Shown here one piece after another: positions 15,488 through 24,308 of a stretch of DNA of 64,000 bases. The stretch lies in assembly GCA_951812825.1 (NCBI GenBank), contig OX638324.1:1425141-1489140 (forward strand). The letters are read 5' to 3'. The stretch comes from an uncultured Dehalococcoidia bacterium (lineage in GTDB: Bacteria; Chloroflexota; Dehalococcoidia; Lucifugimonadales; GCA-2712585). Numbering within the stretch: the first letter of the stretch is position 1; every line of letters begins with the position of its first letter. The translations under genes were made by a program, and so were the position numbers. The notes below the pieces were generated by a model, which was not told the origin of the DNA, did no database searches, and was given only the letters and a program-made list of their open reading frames with translations.

Positions 15488-17731
15488 TTAGAGATTTTCT
15501 ACCACTATTGTGTCGGAGATCAGATCGTGGAGGCCACGCTTGTCATTTCGAAGGGCTACCATGAAAACGCTGACCAGCAGCAACGGAGAGAGTCTAACAA
15601 GCTCTCGAAGGAAGGCGCGGCTCCAGCCAACCCGTGACCCGTCTGTTCTCAAGACTTGGAGGCGCAATAGTCGCTTGCCTGCAGTGGCGTTGTGGAGTCG
15701 TACCAAAAGGCACCCGTAGGCCACTCCAGGCAGATAGAAGTACAGCGCATAGACAGCATATGCCGACAGTCCGCTGAGGATACCGATAGCAGGCTCCCAA
15801 CCAAGAACAGTATAGAATCCCCCGCCAAGGATGCCGGAAGTGAGCACTATTTGAATGACGTAGATCACCATCAGGTCGAGGAGTCCGGCGCCAAACCGCC
15901 GGCCGAAGCCCGCTAGTAAACGCCCCCGCAAGCCAGGGATGCCCAACTTTGTTTGCGGGGCTACTTCCTGCCCCACGGATGCGCCGCAGCGGCCGCAAAG
16001 CCAAGATTCGGGAGGATTCATACTTCCACACTTGTGGCAGGGAGTATCATACGCCTTCAACCTCCGACGCATCTGGTTGGCTAACGCCAGCGCGGCGACC
16101 GACGTCAGCACCACCGCCGATGCCTTGGCCAGAAGAAGCGCAATTCCCAGATGGAGCCAAAGCATGAAGGGAAGCAACGTCAAAAAGAACATAGCCAGCA
16201 ACGAGGCCGCCGCCAGACGCCAGTGCTTCATTAACTGCCAAGAGACGGCCAGTGATGCCAGAGTCATTAAGCAGGTCAGAGTCGCTATCCCACCGAACCA
16301 AAAGTTGTACATGCTACCCGGCTCAGTGTCAGAACCTCCAAAAATAAAGAGAAGGACTCCAGCAAAACCCGCAGACACGACGCCTATACCGAGAGTAAAG
16401 ACATTTCTTCCTCTGTCTTGTCTACGCATAGATCCAATTGCAATGGCGAGGACCAAAGGGCCTAGCAGCAGAGCAGGCAGCAGTAGGGAAGGAATGAGAA
16501 CGAAAAACCCCGGAATAATTCCAACCAGGAGCAAGCCGGCCACAACCAACCCGACCAGAAGCCCTCCCACGGGATTAAACGGGATCTCCCAGTTCAAGTG
16601 ATGAAGTTGGGCGAGGATGAGGCCCATTCCCGTCATAGAGAGTGACAAGATAACTGCTACAGCCAAGAAGCCTGGATTGGTTAGAAGTCGGTGTGTCTTC
16701 CCAGCAAACGTGAAGTCCGACGGAGTCATGGCGTCCACCGTAACGTGAATCCACCTACCGTTCGGAGTACCTACCAAGGCTCCCTGGATTCCCAGGGCGG
16801 CAACGACATTGCCGGTGCCGGGATGATATACGATGCTTGACGGCTGTCGAGCCAGCCTCCGCGCGTCCAATCCAGAGGTTGCTTGCTCCTGAACCCACAC
16901 ATTGCCGGGTTTCTTCAGAAACGCCGTGGAATACACAACCCTCCGCCAAGCGCCGTCGTTCCTGACGAGGACAATATCAGGTCCCTCCAGGACATAACGT
17001 CCTCGGGGAGTGTCCACAGCATCGGCTCCCGGAGATACGGGAAATCTTCGAGATTCTTTCTGCCTCCAGGAAAAGCCGCCGTCGTCGCTGATGTATGCCC
17101 AAGTGGTCTCACCCCAATTGATGTTTGCGTAGAGTGAACCGTCCTCAACCAGCGCTACGTTCGTAACACCGTAATTGGGTTCTGGGTAGCTGGTGGCGAC
17201 GCTGGCCAGTGAAGCCACCGCAGCTACAAGCATGGCCAGCCTCATTCTCAGTTTGTGTGTAGGCACAGAGGGCCGGCGCCACACCCAGAGGGCCACGGCC
17301 CATCCGATGGGTATAACCAGCGAGTCCGTCATATCCTGGGGGGAACCGGAGGTTCCTCCGGAAGCTACGGAAATGCCCCTCAGAATCCAGTAGTGGACCG
17401 CATGAAAGCTGTTGAAGGCCAGGTACAGGAGGGGCAACCCCAGGTAGGCGGCGAGGAACGCTGCACGGGGGGAGCAGAGCCTCACGCGGACCAGGAGAGA
17501 AAGGAGGAATGCGAGGAGGGGCAGGGCCAAGACAAGCCATGCCAGGTCGCTCAACTTTCCCGTGAACCAAGCGTGGGGCCAGAGGGACTTGAACAGGAGG
17601 TCGTTGGCGAGCAGGACCGCAAGTGCAACGAGGGTGCCCGGATGGGTCAGGACAGAGGCAGACCGCTGGATGAAATCGCTACGAGATTCGGCTACATCCT
17701 GCTGCTTCGTGGATACGAAGAGGTGGTTCAT
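15488..17731 (-). CDS. Large membrane protein with zinc ribbon and C-terminal RDD domain
   Basis: About 747 residues from the ATG at 17731 (a TTG 36 bases upstream is also possible). The N-terminal third has several membrane segments. A soluble extracytoplasmic part follows with NVALVEDGSLYANINWGETTWAYISDDGGFSW, like the BNR/Asp-box repeats of beta-propellers. Then come more membrane segments, a zinc ribbon CHKCGSMNPPESWLCGRCG and a C-terminal RDD domain (GRRFGAGLLDLMVIYVI... GKRLLRLQVLRTDG... RNDKRGLHDLISDTIVV). RDD domains are found in membrane proteins linked to ion or small-solute transport, but their role is poorly known. A stand-alone RDD gene follows upstream at 17810. The unusual architecture is described under findings. 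Confidence 0.75.
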   Translation of the reverse strand: MNHLFVSTKQQDVAESRSDFIQRSASVLTHPGTLVALAVLLANDLLFKSLWPHAWFTGKLSDLAWLVLALPLLAFLLSLLVRVRLCSPRAAFLAAYLGLPLLYLAFNSFHAVHYWILRGISVASGGTSGSPQDMTDSLVIPIGWAVALWVWRRPSVPTHKLRMRLAMLVAAVASLASVATSYPEPNYGVTNVALVEDGSLYANINWGETTWAYISDDGGFSWRQKESRRFPVSPGADAVDTPRGRYVLEGPDIVLVRNDGAWRRVVYSTAFLKKPGNVWVQEQATSGLDARRLARQPSSIVYHPGTGNVVAALGIQGALVGTPNGRWIHVTVDAMTPSDFTFAGKTHRLLTNPGFLAVAVILSLSMTGMGLILAQLHHLNWEIPFNPVGGLLVGLVVAGLLLVGIIPGFFVLIPSLLLPALLLGPLVLAIAIGSMRRQDRGRNVFTLGIGVVSAGFAGVLLFIFGGSDTEPGSMYNFWFGGIATLTCLMTLASLAVSWQLMKHWRLAAASLLAMFFLTLLPFMLWLHLGIALLLAKASAVVLTSVAALALANQMRRRLKAYDTPCHKCGSMNPPESWLCGRCGASVGQEVAPQTKLGIPGLRGRLLAGFGRRFGAGLLDLMVIYVIQIVLTSGILGGGFYTVLGWEPAIGILSGLSAYAVYALYFYLPGVAYGCLLVRLHNATAGKRLLRLQVLRTDGSRVGWSRAFLRELVRLSPLLLVSVFMVALRNDKRGLHDLISDTIVVENL

Positions 17732-17809
17732 AGCTGGGATGCTAGCACGGGGCAAAAACGCCGACAACTTTTGCGATGAATAGACACGGTGGAGGGGGTT
17801 GAGGGGGGG

Positions 17810-18352
17810 TTATTCTATGCGGCTAGCGGGGATGCCGGGAGTGGCGTGGACCACGACGGTGTCGGCGAGGAGATCGTGGAGGCCGCGTTTATCGCTTCTG
17901 ATGGCCATCATGAGCAGGACGACGGGAAGCAGGGGTGAAAGTTTTATGAGTTCACGCACGACGGCGCGAGCCCAGCCAATCTTTGACTCGTCGGAGCGCA
18001 TCACCTGGATGCCCAGGACTCGCTTTCCAGCCGAGGCGCTGAAGAGTCGGAGCGTGAGGATGGCGTAGGCCAGGGCGGGCAGGTAGAGTTGACCGAGCAG
18101 TACTGCCCATGGGGGCAGTGGGTCGGGGAGTCCTCCGAGGCGAGCGGTAACGGCCAGGAACAGGCCCAAGGCCAGATACAGGAGGATTATGGCTATGAGG
18201 TCCAGGAGGCCCGCAGTCAGGCGTTGATCAAGGGCCGCGAATAGCCGATCTCCGAGGGTTGGGACGTCGAGGTTTTTTGGGAGAGCGCCGCGATTTTGGA
18301 GGGAGGCCCGGCGTCGGTCGCGATGTTTGTCTTGGATGAATTTATGCCGCAT
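17810..18352 (-). CDS. RDD family membrane protein
   Basis: A 180-residue protein made of a short basic N-terminus and one RDD domain: LTAGLLDLIAIILLYLALGLFLA, GKRVLGIQVMRSDESKIGWARAVVRELIKLSPLLPVVLLM and IRSDKRGLHDLLADTVVV. The three to four membrane segments and the Arg, Asp and Asp signature residues are visible. It is homologous to the C-terminal domain of the neighbouring protein at 15488-17731 and co-directional with it, with 78 bases between, so the pair may be one unit. The function is not established; some RDD proteins act in sodium/proton exchange or osmotic tolerance. Confidence 0.8.
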   Translation of the reverse strand: MRHKFIQDKHRDRRRASLQNRGALPKNLDVPTLGDRLFAALDQRLTAGLLDLIAIILLYLALGLFLAVTARLGGLPDPLPPWAVLLGQLYLPALAYAILTLRLFSASAGKRVLGIQVMRSDESKIGWARAVVRELIKLSPLLPVVLLMMAIRSDKRGLHDLLADTVVVHATPGIPASRIE

Positions 18353-18414
18353 CGGGGTCGCTGTGAGAGGGGTTGGGTTTGGTTGTCATGGGGGTAGTGT
18401 AGCATTTTGGGAGG

Positions 18415-18662
18415 GGGTGGAGTGGGTTTAAGGGGCAGTTCGCGAACCACCCGCACCTACGTGGCAGAGTTGTGTTGGCGGATAGGGTCCCCATGCGAGA
18501 GGAGGAGAGTGGATCCTACGGCGACGAGATCCTTCGACTTCGCTACGCTACGCTCAGGATGACATGTGGGGTGAGGGGGAGAGCGGGTTTTAAACCCACC
18601 CCTACCAGAATCTGCTGGGGGATCACCCCCATCCCAACCTTCCTCCGTCAAGGGGGAAGGGG
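18415..18662. repeat. Composite block of dispersed repeats
   Basis: Holds a family B palindrome variant (GGGCAGTTCGCGAACCACCC region, 18431-18462), a family A element (18520-18578), a second family B variant around GCGGGTTTTAAACCC (18581-18608) and a family D element (18618-18662). The block fills the entire gap between two genes. Confidence 0.65.
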
Positions 18663-19574
18663 TTAGAAGGTGGCGATGGGGTTTACGGGGGAGCCGGTGC
18701 CGCCGATGACGACGAGGGGGTTGATGCTCATCATGAAGGTGTAGCGGTTCTCTTCGGCGCAGACTTGGGCCAGGGGCTCCAGCAGGGCGTTGTCGAGGAG
18801 GGCTACGCCATAGGCGGGGATGACGCCGTGGACGGTGTGGGAGAAGCCGTAGTCGTTGGGGGCGGCGTCCATCATGTCCCAGATGAGGATGGCGATGTCG
18901 TTGTCGCGGATGAAGGGGAGACAGGAGGCGTGGAGGCCGGCGCGGGACTCGCCGCCGCCCCAGCTTCCGTATTCACGGGCGTAGGCCTCGCGGCCGCTGT
19001 AGACGGCCACGGCGTCGCCGGGTTCCAGGGTTATTTTTTCCTTCTCAAGGATGTCTTCGAGTTCCCAGCCGTGGACGGGTTCTTCCAGGGTTACGTAGGG
19101 CTTGCCGCGGTGCTTGGGGACGTCTAGGAGGACGCCGCGGGTGAGAATGCCTTCGCTCCAGGCGTCGACGGAGCCGTACTTGGCGCCGGTGAAGGTCAAC
19201 TCCTCCTTGGGGTCGCGTCCGTCCCACATGCCATCGGGGGTCCAGATGTGGCAGAGAGCGTCGATGTGGGTGGCGGAGGTGCCGTGGTAGGTGATGCCGT
19301 AGAAGTCCATGGAGGACCCCCAACCACCTTCGCGCTCGTTGGTAAATAGATACTGGAGGGCGGGACGGGGGTTTTCGATGGAGGGTTCGACGGGGAAGGG
19401 ACGGCTGAGGGAGACGGCGCGTCCTTTCTGGACAAGCTTGGCGGCGGCGAGGCGCTTTTCGTCGTCGATGAGGTTGATGGCGCCGGCGCTGCCGTTTTCC
19501 GGCCAGCGGTTCCAGTTGCTGCGGTCACGGAGGTAGGAAAGGACCTCTTCTCTGGTTGGGGGTCGACGTTCCAT
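18663..19574 (-). CDS. Cyclase-family (kynurenine formamidase-like) metal hydrolase
   Basis: A 303-residue member of the putative cyclase family, whose best-known member is bacterial kynurenine formamidase. The metal motif normally written H-x-G-T-H-x-D-x-P-x-H appears as YHGTSATHIDALCHIW, and the later HAS and E/H positions are seen at GLHASCLPFI. The start chosen is the ATG at 19574 with AGAAGG 8 bases before it; a GTG 9 bases upstream leaves no room for that site. The gene is the second of a pair with a phosphotriesterase-like gene on the same strand (22 bases between), suggesting joint breakdown of a lactone, ester or amide. Confidence 0.85.
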   Translation of the reverse strand: MERRPPTREEVLSYLRDRSNWNRWPENGSAGAINLIDDEKRLAAAKLVQKGRAVSLSRPFPVEPSIENPRPALQYLFTNEREGGWGSSMDFYGITYHGTSATHIDALCHIWTPDGMWDGRDPKEELTFTGAKYGSVDAWSEGILTRGVLLDVPKHRGKPYVTLEEPVHGWELEDILEKEKITLEPGDAVAVYSGREAYAREYGSWGGGESRAGLHASCLPFIRDNDIAILIWDMMDAAPNDYGFSHTVHGVIPAYGVALLDNALLEPLAQVCAEENRYTFMMSINPLVVIGGTGSPVNPIATF

Positions 19575-19596
19575 ATGGCTCACCTTCTATGGGGGA

Positions 19597-20574
19597 TTAC
19601 CGGCCGGTTTCTTCGAAGAAGTTGCGCGGGTTGTGTATCATCAGCTTGTTGACGGCCCCGTCGGAGACGCCCAGCTCCCGCATGTAGGGGAGGACGCCGC
19701 GGGTTATCCACAGATAGCCGTCGGGCATGCCTTCGCCCATGGAGGCGACGGGATCGCCGGAGGCCACGCCCTTCACGTTCCAGTCGTGGGAGAGCATAAT
19801 GCGGTCTTCGTAGCCGTCGTCGATGAGGTCGCGGATGAAGGCGGTGCGGGCACGCCAGTCGGGGGTTGTGGGCGGGCCGCTGGGGCTGAAGTGGTCCATG
19901 CCGAGCCAGACGCCTTGATCCATCATGCGCTTGTGGTAGTCGTGGTCGAGGGTGCTGTTGACGTGGCCGATGTAAACCTTGCTCATGTCGACGCCCTCTT
20001 CCCGGAGGATGCGGATCTGGTCGAGGCCGACGCGGGAGGTGTGGGGGGTGTGGGTGGTGATGAGGACGCCGGTGCGGAGGTGGGTGCGAGCGGCGGCGCG
20101 GAGCATCAGCTCTTCAGGGGGACGGATTGGGTCGTTTGTGGCGACCTTGATGATGCCGGCACGGATGCCGGTTTCTTCGATGCCCACTTCGATTTCACGG
20201 ACCCAGAGGTCGGCGACGGTGTCGGCGGGGATGGGATCCATCCACTCGAACATGGTCTGGTAGAAGTCGTGGGGGACGTAGAGGTGGCTGCCGGTGGCGC
20301 AGATGATGTTGATGCCGCTGGCTTTGGAGACGGCCTGGATGAGGGTCACGTCCCTATCGAGGTCCATGGGAGTGCAGTCGACGATGGTGTCGACGCCCTC
20401 CTTGCGGGCCTGGGTCAGGATATCAACGGCGACCTGCTGCACACGCTGTCGGTTCGACAGTTCCGGGTAGGTAAAGCGGAAGCCGGCGGAGCCTGTGGTT
20501 ATGTGCTCGTGGGTCAGGGTGAACCCCAAGTCGGACGTTTCCAAGGGTCCCAAGACGGAGTTGACGACGGCCAC
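19597..20574 (-). CDS. Phosphotriesterase-family (PTE/PLL) amidohydrolase
   Basis: A 325-residue TIM-barrel metallohydrolase. The N-terminal metal motif is seen in FTLTHEHI, with VDCTPMDLDRD after it, GHVNSTLDHDYHKRMMDQGVWLGMDHF later and LSHDWN near the end for the remaining metal ligands. Members hydrolyse lactones, esters or organophosphates; the natural role is usually lactonase. The start is GTG at 20574, with GGGGGTGA ahead of it. It ends KLMIHNPRNFFEETGR, the common PTE ending. It probably forms an operon with the cyclase-family gene downstream. Confidence 0.9.
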   Translation of the reverse strand: MAVVNSVLGPLETSDLGFTLTHEHITTGSAGFRFTYPELSNRQRVQQVAVDILTQARKEGVDTIVDCTPMDLDRDVTLIQAVSKASGINIICATGSHLYVPHDFYQTMFEWMDPIPADTVADLWVREIEVGIEETGIRAGIIKVATNDPIRPPEELMLRAAARTHLRTGVLITTHTPHTSRVGLDQIRILREEGVDMSKVYIGHVNSTLDHDYHKRMMDQGVWLGMDHFSPSGPPTTPDWRARTAFIRDLIDDGYEDRIMLSHDWNVKGVASGDPVASMGEGMPDGYLWITRGVLPYMRELGVSDGAVNKLMIHNPRNFFEETGR

Positions 20575-20730
20575 TTTTTCACCCCCAATGCGGTTTGTGT
20601 GGATGGGGCAAGTGTAGAGGAGAAGGGAGGGCGGGTCAAAGGCGAGCGCACTTCGACAGTCTTGGGATGAGCGTTGGGAGAGGCTGTGATAGAATAGCGG
20701 CGAGTGTTAATAGGCATCAGACGCAACTCC

Positions 20731-21738
20731 ATGAACGTAATCTACGTAACTTCCGACAGGCCCGGCGCGGGCAAGACGGTGACCGCCATGGCTTTTGTGC
20801 TTGCCTTGCGAAATCGGGGGATGAAGGCGGGATATTTCAAGCCCTTCTGCGTTGACCCGCAGAGGGACGCCGACGTGGATTTTGCGGAGCAGATGATGAA
20901 GGGTCGCGACGGGGTCATGGCGCTGGGGCCTGTGGGCCTGCGGGTGGGGGCGCTGGCGCATCCCACGCCAGCGAGGGTGGTGGAGCAGGTGGATGCCGCT
21001 GTGGCTACGGTGGAGGACTGCGACGTTCTGGTGGTGGAGGGGGCCAGCCTCACCGTTGGAGACCAAGACCTGAAAGATATCTCCTATCACGTGGCGCGGG
21101 GACTGAATGCGAAGGTGTTGGGGGTTGTGGACTATGCGGCGAGGCCGTATGCGGAAGAGATGAGCCGTATATCGGAGACCTTTGGGGAGGGCCTGCTGGG
21201 GGTGTTCGTCAACCGTGCAATCCGGCACCGGGCACGCGAGGTGGAGGAGGTGCTTGGGGCGCAAATCCTTGGGGTGGTGCCGGAGGACCGGCTGATGCTT
21301 TCGGTGAGTCTGAACCAGGTAGCAAGGGCGCTGGAGGGGAGTTGGGTTTGGGGTGAGGAGCAGGGGGAGAGCCTGGTGGAGCGGTATCTCATCGGCGGCA
21401 ACTTCATGGACTCAGGGGACAACTATTTCAACCGGGTGGACAACAAGGCTGTTATCGTGCGGGGAGACAGGCCGGACATCCAGCTTTCAGCGCTGACGGG
21501 CCCGGTGGTGGGGATGATCAACACGGGCGGGCATCAGCCAGTGGAGTACCTGCTGCACGAGGTGGAGCAGCTGGATGTGCCGTTGATGGTGACACCCCAT
21601 CGGACTGCGGCGGCGGTGGAGGCCCTGGGAGGGGCGCTGGAGGAGGCGAATCCTTACCATCCGCAGAAGGTTTCGCAGTTCCTGCAGCTTCTGCGTGAAC
21701 ACTGCGATATCGACGCGGTCCTGGAGAGGTTTGCATAA
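20731..21738 (+). CDS. BioD-like P-loop ATPase with DRTGG domain
   Basis: A 335-residue protein from the ATG at 20731 (the open frame continues 27 bases upstream to a GTG). The N-terminal half is a dethiobiotin-synthetase-like P-loop domain: VIYVTSDRPGAGKTVTAMAFVLALRNRGMKAGYFKPF. The second half is a DRTGG domain (KAVIVRGDRPDIQLSAL...GPVVGMINTGGHQP). The same pair of domains forms the N-terminal part of long phosphotransacetylases, but the acetyl-transfer domain is missing. DRTGG domains bind nucleotides or act as regulatory modules. The role is probably regulatory and coupled to acetyl-phosphate or cofactor metabolism; this last point is inference. Confidence 0.82.
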   Translation: MNVIYVTSDRPGAGKTVTAMAFVLALRNRGMKAGYFKPFCVDPQRDADVDFAEQMMKGRDGVMALGPVGLRVGALAHPTPARVVEQVDAAVATVEDCDVLVVEGASLTVGDQDLKDISYHVARGLNAKVLGVVDYAARPYAEEMSRISETFGEGLLGVFVNRAIRHRAREVEEVLGAQILGVVPEDRLMLSVSLNQVARALEGSWVWGEEQGESLVERYLIGGNFMDSGDNYFNRVDNKAVIVRGDRPDIQLSALTGPVVGMINTGGHQPVEYLLHEVEQLDVPLMVTPHRTAAAVEALGGALEEANPYHPQKVSQFLQLLREHCDIDAVLERFA

Positions 21739-21744
21739 GGGGGC

Positions 21745-21845
21745 GGGTTGTTGGAGGGGATGAGGGGGGCTTGATTTCCAGGACGAGATTCTCCGTCGCG
21801 GAGCCTCATCAGAATGACATGTGGGTTGAGGACGGAGAGGGGCAA
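21745..21845. repeat. Dispersed repeat (family A)
   Basis: Contains ATTCTCCGTCGCGGAGCC followed by CAGAATGACATGTGGG, a good copy of the family A element, between the DRTGG gene and the polyamine operon. Confidence 0.6.
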
Positions 21846-21874
21846 AGACGGACTTCATTTCCTGGATAGAGGTC

Positions 21875-21903
21875 TTGTCTCAAAATTAGCTAGGGGTTAG
21901 AAT
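21875..21903 (+). promoter_or_regulatory. Predicted promoter of speH-speE
   Basis: TTGTCT (21875-21880), a 17-base spacer and TAGAAT (21898-21903), 36 bases before the speH start. Confidence 0.5.
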
Positions 21904-21939
21904 TTTCCCTCGCGTCAAGTTCTACGAGGGGGCAGGTGA

Positions 21940-22311
21940 TTGAATGCTCTAGGGACTCATTTGCTGCTTGAACTGAGGCAGTGCAATCCGCGTCTTTTGG
22001 ACGACCTGGAATTCGTGAAGGAGACGATGATCGCCGCCGCGGAATTCATGGACGCCCAGATAATCGGAGAGTCCTTCCACCGGTTCAATCCCCAGGGGGT
22101 AACCGGAGTTCTCTCGATCGCGGAATCCCACCTGAGCATTCATACCTGGCCGGAGTTGGACTACGCAGCAGCGGATATCTTCACCTGCGGCGCGTCCTTT
22201 CAGCCGCAGGCGGCGGCGCAGATAATCATCGATCGGATGGAGTCCAAGGACCCGTCCATTCAGATAATCAAGCGGGGTATCGAGGCCCCGGCAAGCGTCG
22301 CCCGCTCCTGA
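21940..22311 (+). CDS. speH: S-adenosylmethionine decarboxylase proenzyme
   Basis: Makes decarboxylated SAM, the aminopropyl donor for spermidine. The 123 residues fit the class 1B prokaryotic enzyme. The self-cleavage site that generates the pyruvoyl group is the Ser in ESHLSIHTWPE, and the later catalytic Cys is in DIFTCGA. The start is a TTG at 21940 (reading NALGTHLLLEL), because the ATG-looking triplet nearby is out of frame. A GGGGGCAGG purine run precedes it. speE follows after 13 bases, so both enzymes of the pathway are made together. Confidence 0.94.
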   Translation: MNALGTHLLLELRQCNPRLLDDLEFVKETMIAAAEFMDAQIIGESFHRFNPQGVTGVLSIAESHLSIHTWPELDYAAADIFTCGASFQPQAAAQIIIDRMESKDPSIQIIKRGIEAPASVARS

Positions 22312-22324
22312 ATCCGGCCTGACC

Positions 22325-23242
22325 GTGAGCCTGGAAGGGAAGTGGTTCTTCGAGCTCATCACCCCCGATCTGGTGATGATGTACCGGGTGAAGAGCTACA
22401 TCTACTCCGGGAAGACGCCATACCAGTCGGTAGAGATCCTGGAGACTGATAGCCTGGGCCGTTCGCTTGTGCTGGACGGCAAGACCCAGTCGGCGACCTT
22501 CGACGAGCATATCTACCACGAAGCGCTGGTGCATCCTGCCATGCTGGTGCATCCCAACCCACGGTCGGTGTTCATTGGCGGCGGCGGAGAAGGGGCCACG
22601 CTGCGGGAGGCGCTGGCGCATCCGACGGTGGAGCGGGTGACGATGGTGGACCTGGATGCGCGAGTGGTGGAGCTGGCGCGGCTACATCTTCCCACCCACA
22701 GCCGGGGGGCCTTCGACGACCCGAAGACGAAGTTGGTCCACGAGGACGCCCGCGGGTTCCTGGAGCAGACCCAGGAGAGTTACGACGTGATGATTCTGGA
22801 CCTGGTGGACCCGCTGGAGGAGGGAACGGCTTATACCTTATATACCCGGGAGTTTTACCAGGCGGCGCTGGGGCGTTTGAATCCGGGCGGGGTGCTGGTG
22901 ACGCAGTCGGGTCCGGGCAGTCCATTGAACCACAAGGAGTGCTTTACGGCCATCGTCCATACGCTTTCCGGGTTGGCGGCGAAGGTGCTTCCCTATTCTG
23001 CCTACATAGCGTCATTCGTGACGCCGTGGACGTTTACCATGGCGGTGGCGGACGGGGACGTGCGGGTGCCGACGGAGCCGGCGGAGGTGGACGAGATAAT
23101 TCGGGAGCGGTTCGGGCGTCGGCTGCGGTTCTACGACGGGGAGACGCACCGGCACATGTTCTCGCTGCCTAGCTATTTACGGGAGGGAATAGCGTCGGAG
23201 ACGCGGGTCGTGACGGACGAGAATCCGGTTTTTATGGTTTAG
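22325..23242 (+). CDS. speE: Polyamine aminopropyltransferase (spermidine synthase)
   Basis: Transfers the aminopropyl group from decarboxylated SAM to putrescine. The 305 residues contain the N-terminal beta-domain (YQSVEILETDSLGRSLVLDGKTQSATFDEHIYHEALVHPA), the GGGEGATLREALAHPTVERVTMVDLDARVV nucleotide-binding stretch and the catalytic DVMILDLVDPLEEGTAYTLYTREFY region, in which D-x2-D-P is the proton-acceptor motif. The start is GTG at 22325. It is translated right behind speH. Substrate choice (putrescine or a longer amine) cannot be read with certainty. Confidence 0.94.
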   Translation: MSLEGKWFFELITPDLVMMYRVKSYIYSGKTPYQSVEILETDSLGRSLVLDGKTQSATFDEHIYHEALVHPAMLVHPNPRSVFIGGGGEGATLREALAHPTVERVTMVDLDARVVELARLHLPTHSRGAFDDPKTKLVHEDARGFLEQTQESYDVMILDLVDPLEEGTAYTLYTREFYQAALGRLNPGGVLVTQSGPGSPLNHKECFTAIVHTLSGLAAKVLPYSAYIASFVTPWTFTMAVADGDVRVPTEPAEVDEIIRERFGRRLRFYDGETHRHMFSLPSYLREGIASETRVVTDENPVFMV

Positions 23243-23249
23243 AGGTGGG

Positions 23250-23370
23250 AGAGGGGTTGCGAGTGGGTTCCTGTACCCGCCTCCGCGGGCACGGGTCTTC
23301 GATCGCGGGAACAAGAGGGAAGGGGCGAGGGCAGGTTCAAACCTTCCCCCGTCGAGGGGGAAGGGACGGG
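23250..23370. repeat. Composite block of dispersed repeats
   Basis: A family E variant (GGGTTCCTGTACCCGCC...CGCGGGCACGG) is followed by a family D element with CCTTCCCCCGTC paired to GAGGGGGAAGG. It separates speE from a convergent gene. Confidence 0.6.
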
Positions 23371-23390
23371 AGCGGAGAGATTTGCGGGGG

Positions 23391-23711
23391 TTAGGGGGAC
23401 CAACGGTAGGTGGCGATGTCGGTGGAGCGGACTTCGAAGTGCTTGACCCAGTATTCGCCGGCGTAGAGATGGTCGGCGGCGCGGGCGTTGGCGTGACGCT
23501 GGGGACTCTTGTCGTAGGCGTCCACTTCATCCTTGGTATCCCAGAAGGTAATGGAGATTCCCTCGTCGGGGTTTTCGGTGCTGCGTAGAAGCTGCCGACC
23601 GCTGAATCCGGGCATCTTCTCGCCGAGGGCCTGGATGTTCTCGTTGTAGTGGGCTTCGTATTCGTCCCACCGGCCGGGTTTAATTTTCCCCCAGAAGATT
23701 CTTACGTACAT
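23391..23711 (-). CDS. Antibiotic biosynthesis monooxygenase (ABM) domain protein
   Basis: A 106-residue protein with the dimeric ferredoxin-like ABM fold: MYVRIFWGKIKPGRWDEYEAHYNENIQAL, then PGFSGRQLLRSTENPDEGISITFWDTKDEVDAYDKSP. Proteins of this fold act as cofactor-free monooxygenases or haem-degrading enzymes, but many small members have no known substrate. AGGGTGA lies 6 bases before the ATG. It stands alone, convergent with speE. Confidence 0.8.
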   Translation of the reverse strand: MYVRIFWGKIKPGRWDEYEAHYNENIQALGEKMPGFSGRQLLRSTENPDEGISITFWDTKDEVDAYDKSPQRHANARAADHLYAGEYWVKHFEVRSTDIATYRWSP

Positions 23712-23799
23712 TTTTCACCCTTTTCTAAAGCATCTGCCTCTTAAGGTTTTCCCCAATATTCGAAGCGGGCAGCGGCTTCAATCATTGTTTCCATTCTTT

Positions 23800-24159
23800 T
23801 CAGTCCCTTTCGACGTCGGGGTCCAGGAGTAGGCATGGTTCTCCCCACTGATTGGGGCTTTGGAGGTCCCACGGCTCCTCGTTATCGACGGGTTTCAGCC
23901 GGATGCCCTCGTCGCCGCCGAATATGAGGGTCACTACCCCCTCACCGGAGTCTGCAACGTGGACGGCGTAGGCTGGAGCGGGCCCGTCGGAGGACCAGCC
24001 GGTGACGCTGCACATGGCGTCGACGCCCATGGGGTCGGGAGCCGCTATGGTCTTCACGGATTCGACGGGCCCCAAGGTTTGGAAGACCAGATGGAGGGGC
24101 CAGCAGTTGTCGTTTTCCTCCACTTCCACGTCGACGTATCGGGGTTGGGGCTGCTGCAT
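23800..24159 (-). CDS. Hypothetical protein
   Basis: A 119-residue acidic soluble protein without signal peptide or membrane segment. I recognise no family. It contains two cysteine-bearing regions (NDNCWPLH and DAMCSVTGW) and a C-terminal EPCLLLDPDVERD. No strong ribosome site precedes the ATG at 24159. Codon usage (third-position GC) looks coding, and the antisense frames are clearly worse. It lies upstream of the ABM gene on the same strand with an 88-base gap. Confidence 0.55.
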   Translation of the reverse strand: MQQPQPRYVDVEVEENDNCWPLHLVFQTLGPVESVKTIAAPDPMGVDAMCSVTGWSSDGPAPAYAVHVADSGEGVVTLIFGGDEGIRLKPVDNEEPWDLQSPNQWGEPCLLLDPDVERD

Positions 24160-24217
24160 AAGTCAACGTTACCATTGGTGTGGTGGCAAGTCTAGCTATA
24201 GCAGGATGCCGCCGCCA

Positions 24218-24246
24218 TTGACACTTTGGGGGTGCAATGCTAGACT
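24218..24246 (+). promoter_or_regulatory. Predicted promoter of the zinc-ribbon gene and dtd
   Basis: TTGACA (24218-24223), 17-base spacer, TAGACT (24241-24246), 62 bases before the GTG start at 24309. Confidence 0.6.
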
Positions 24247-24308
24247 GCGAAACAAGTTGGCAATCTGCCAAAGAGACTGCTAAAACGTAACGAACGGAGT
24301 GAATCACG

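Noticed and set aside
19633-20670. 345-codon plus-strand frame opposite the phosphotriesterase-like gene
   Set aside because: Antisense shadow; composition is dominated by Gly, Val, Asp and Ala and no motif is seen.
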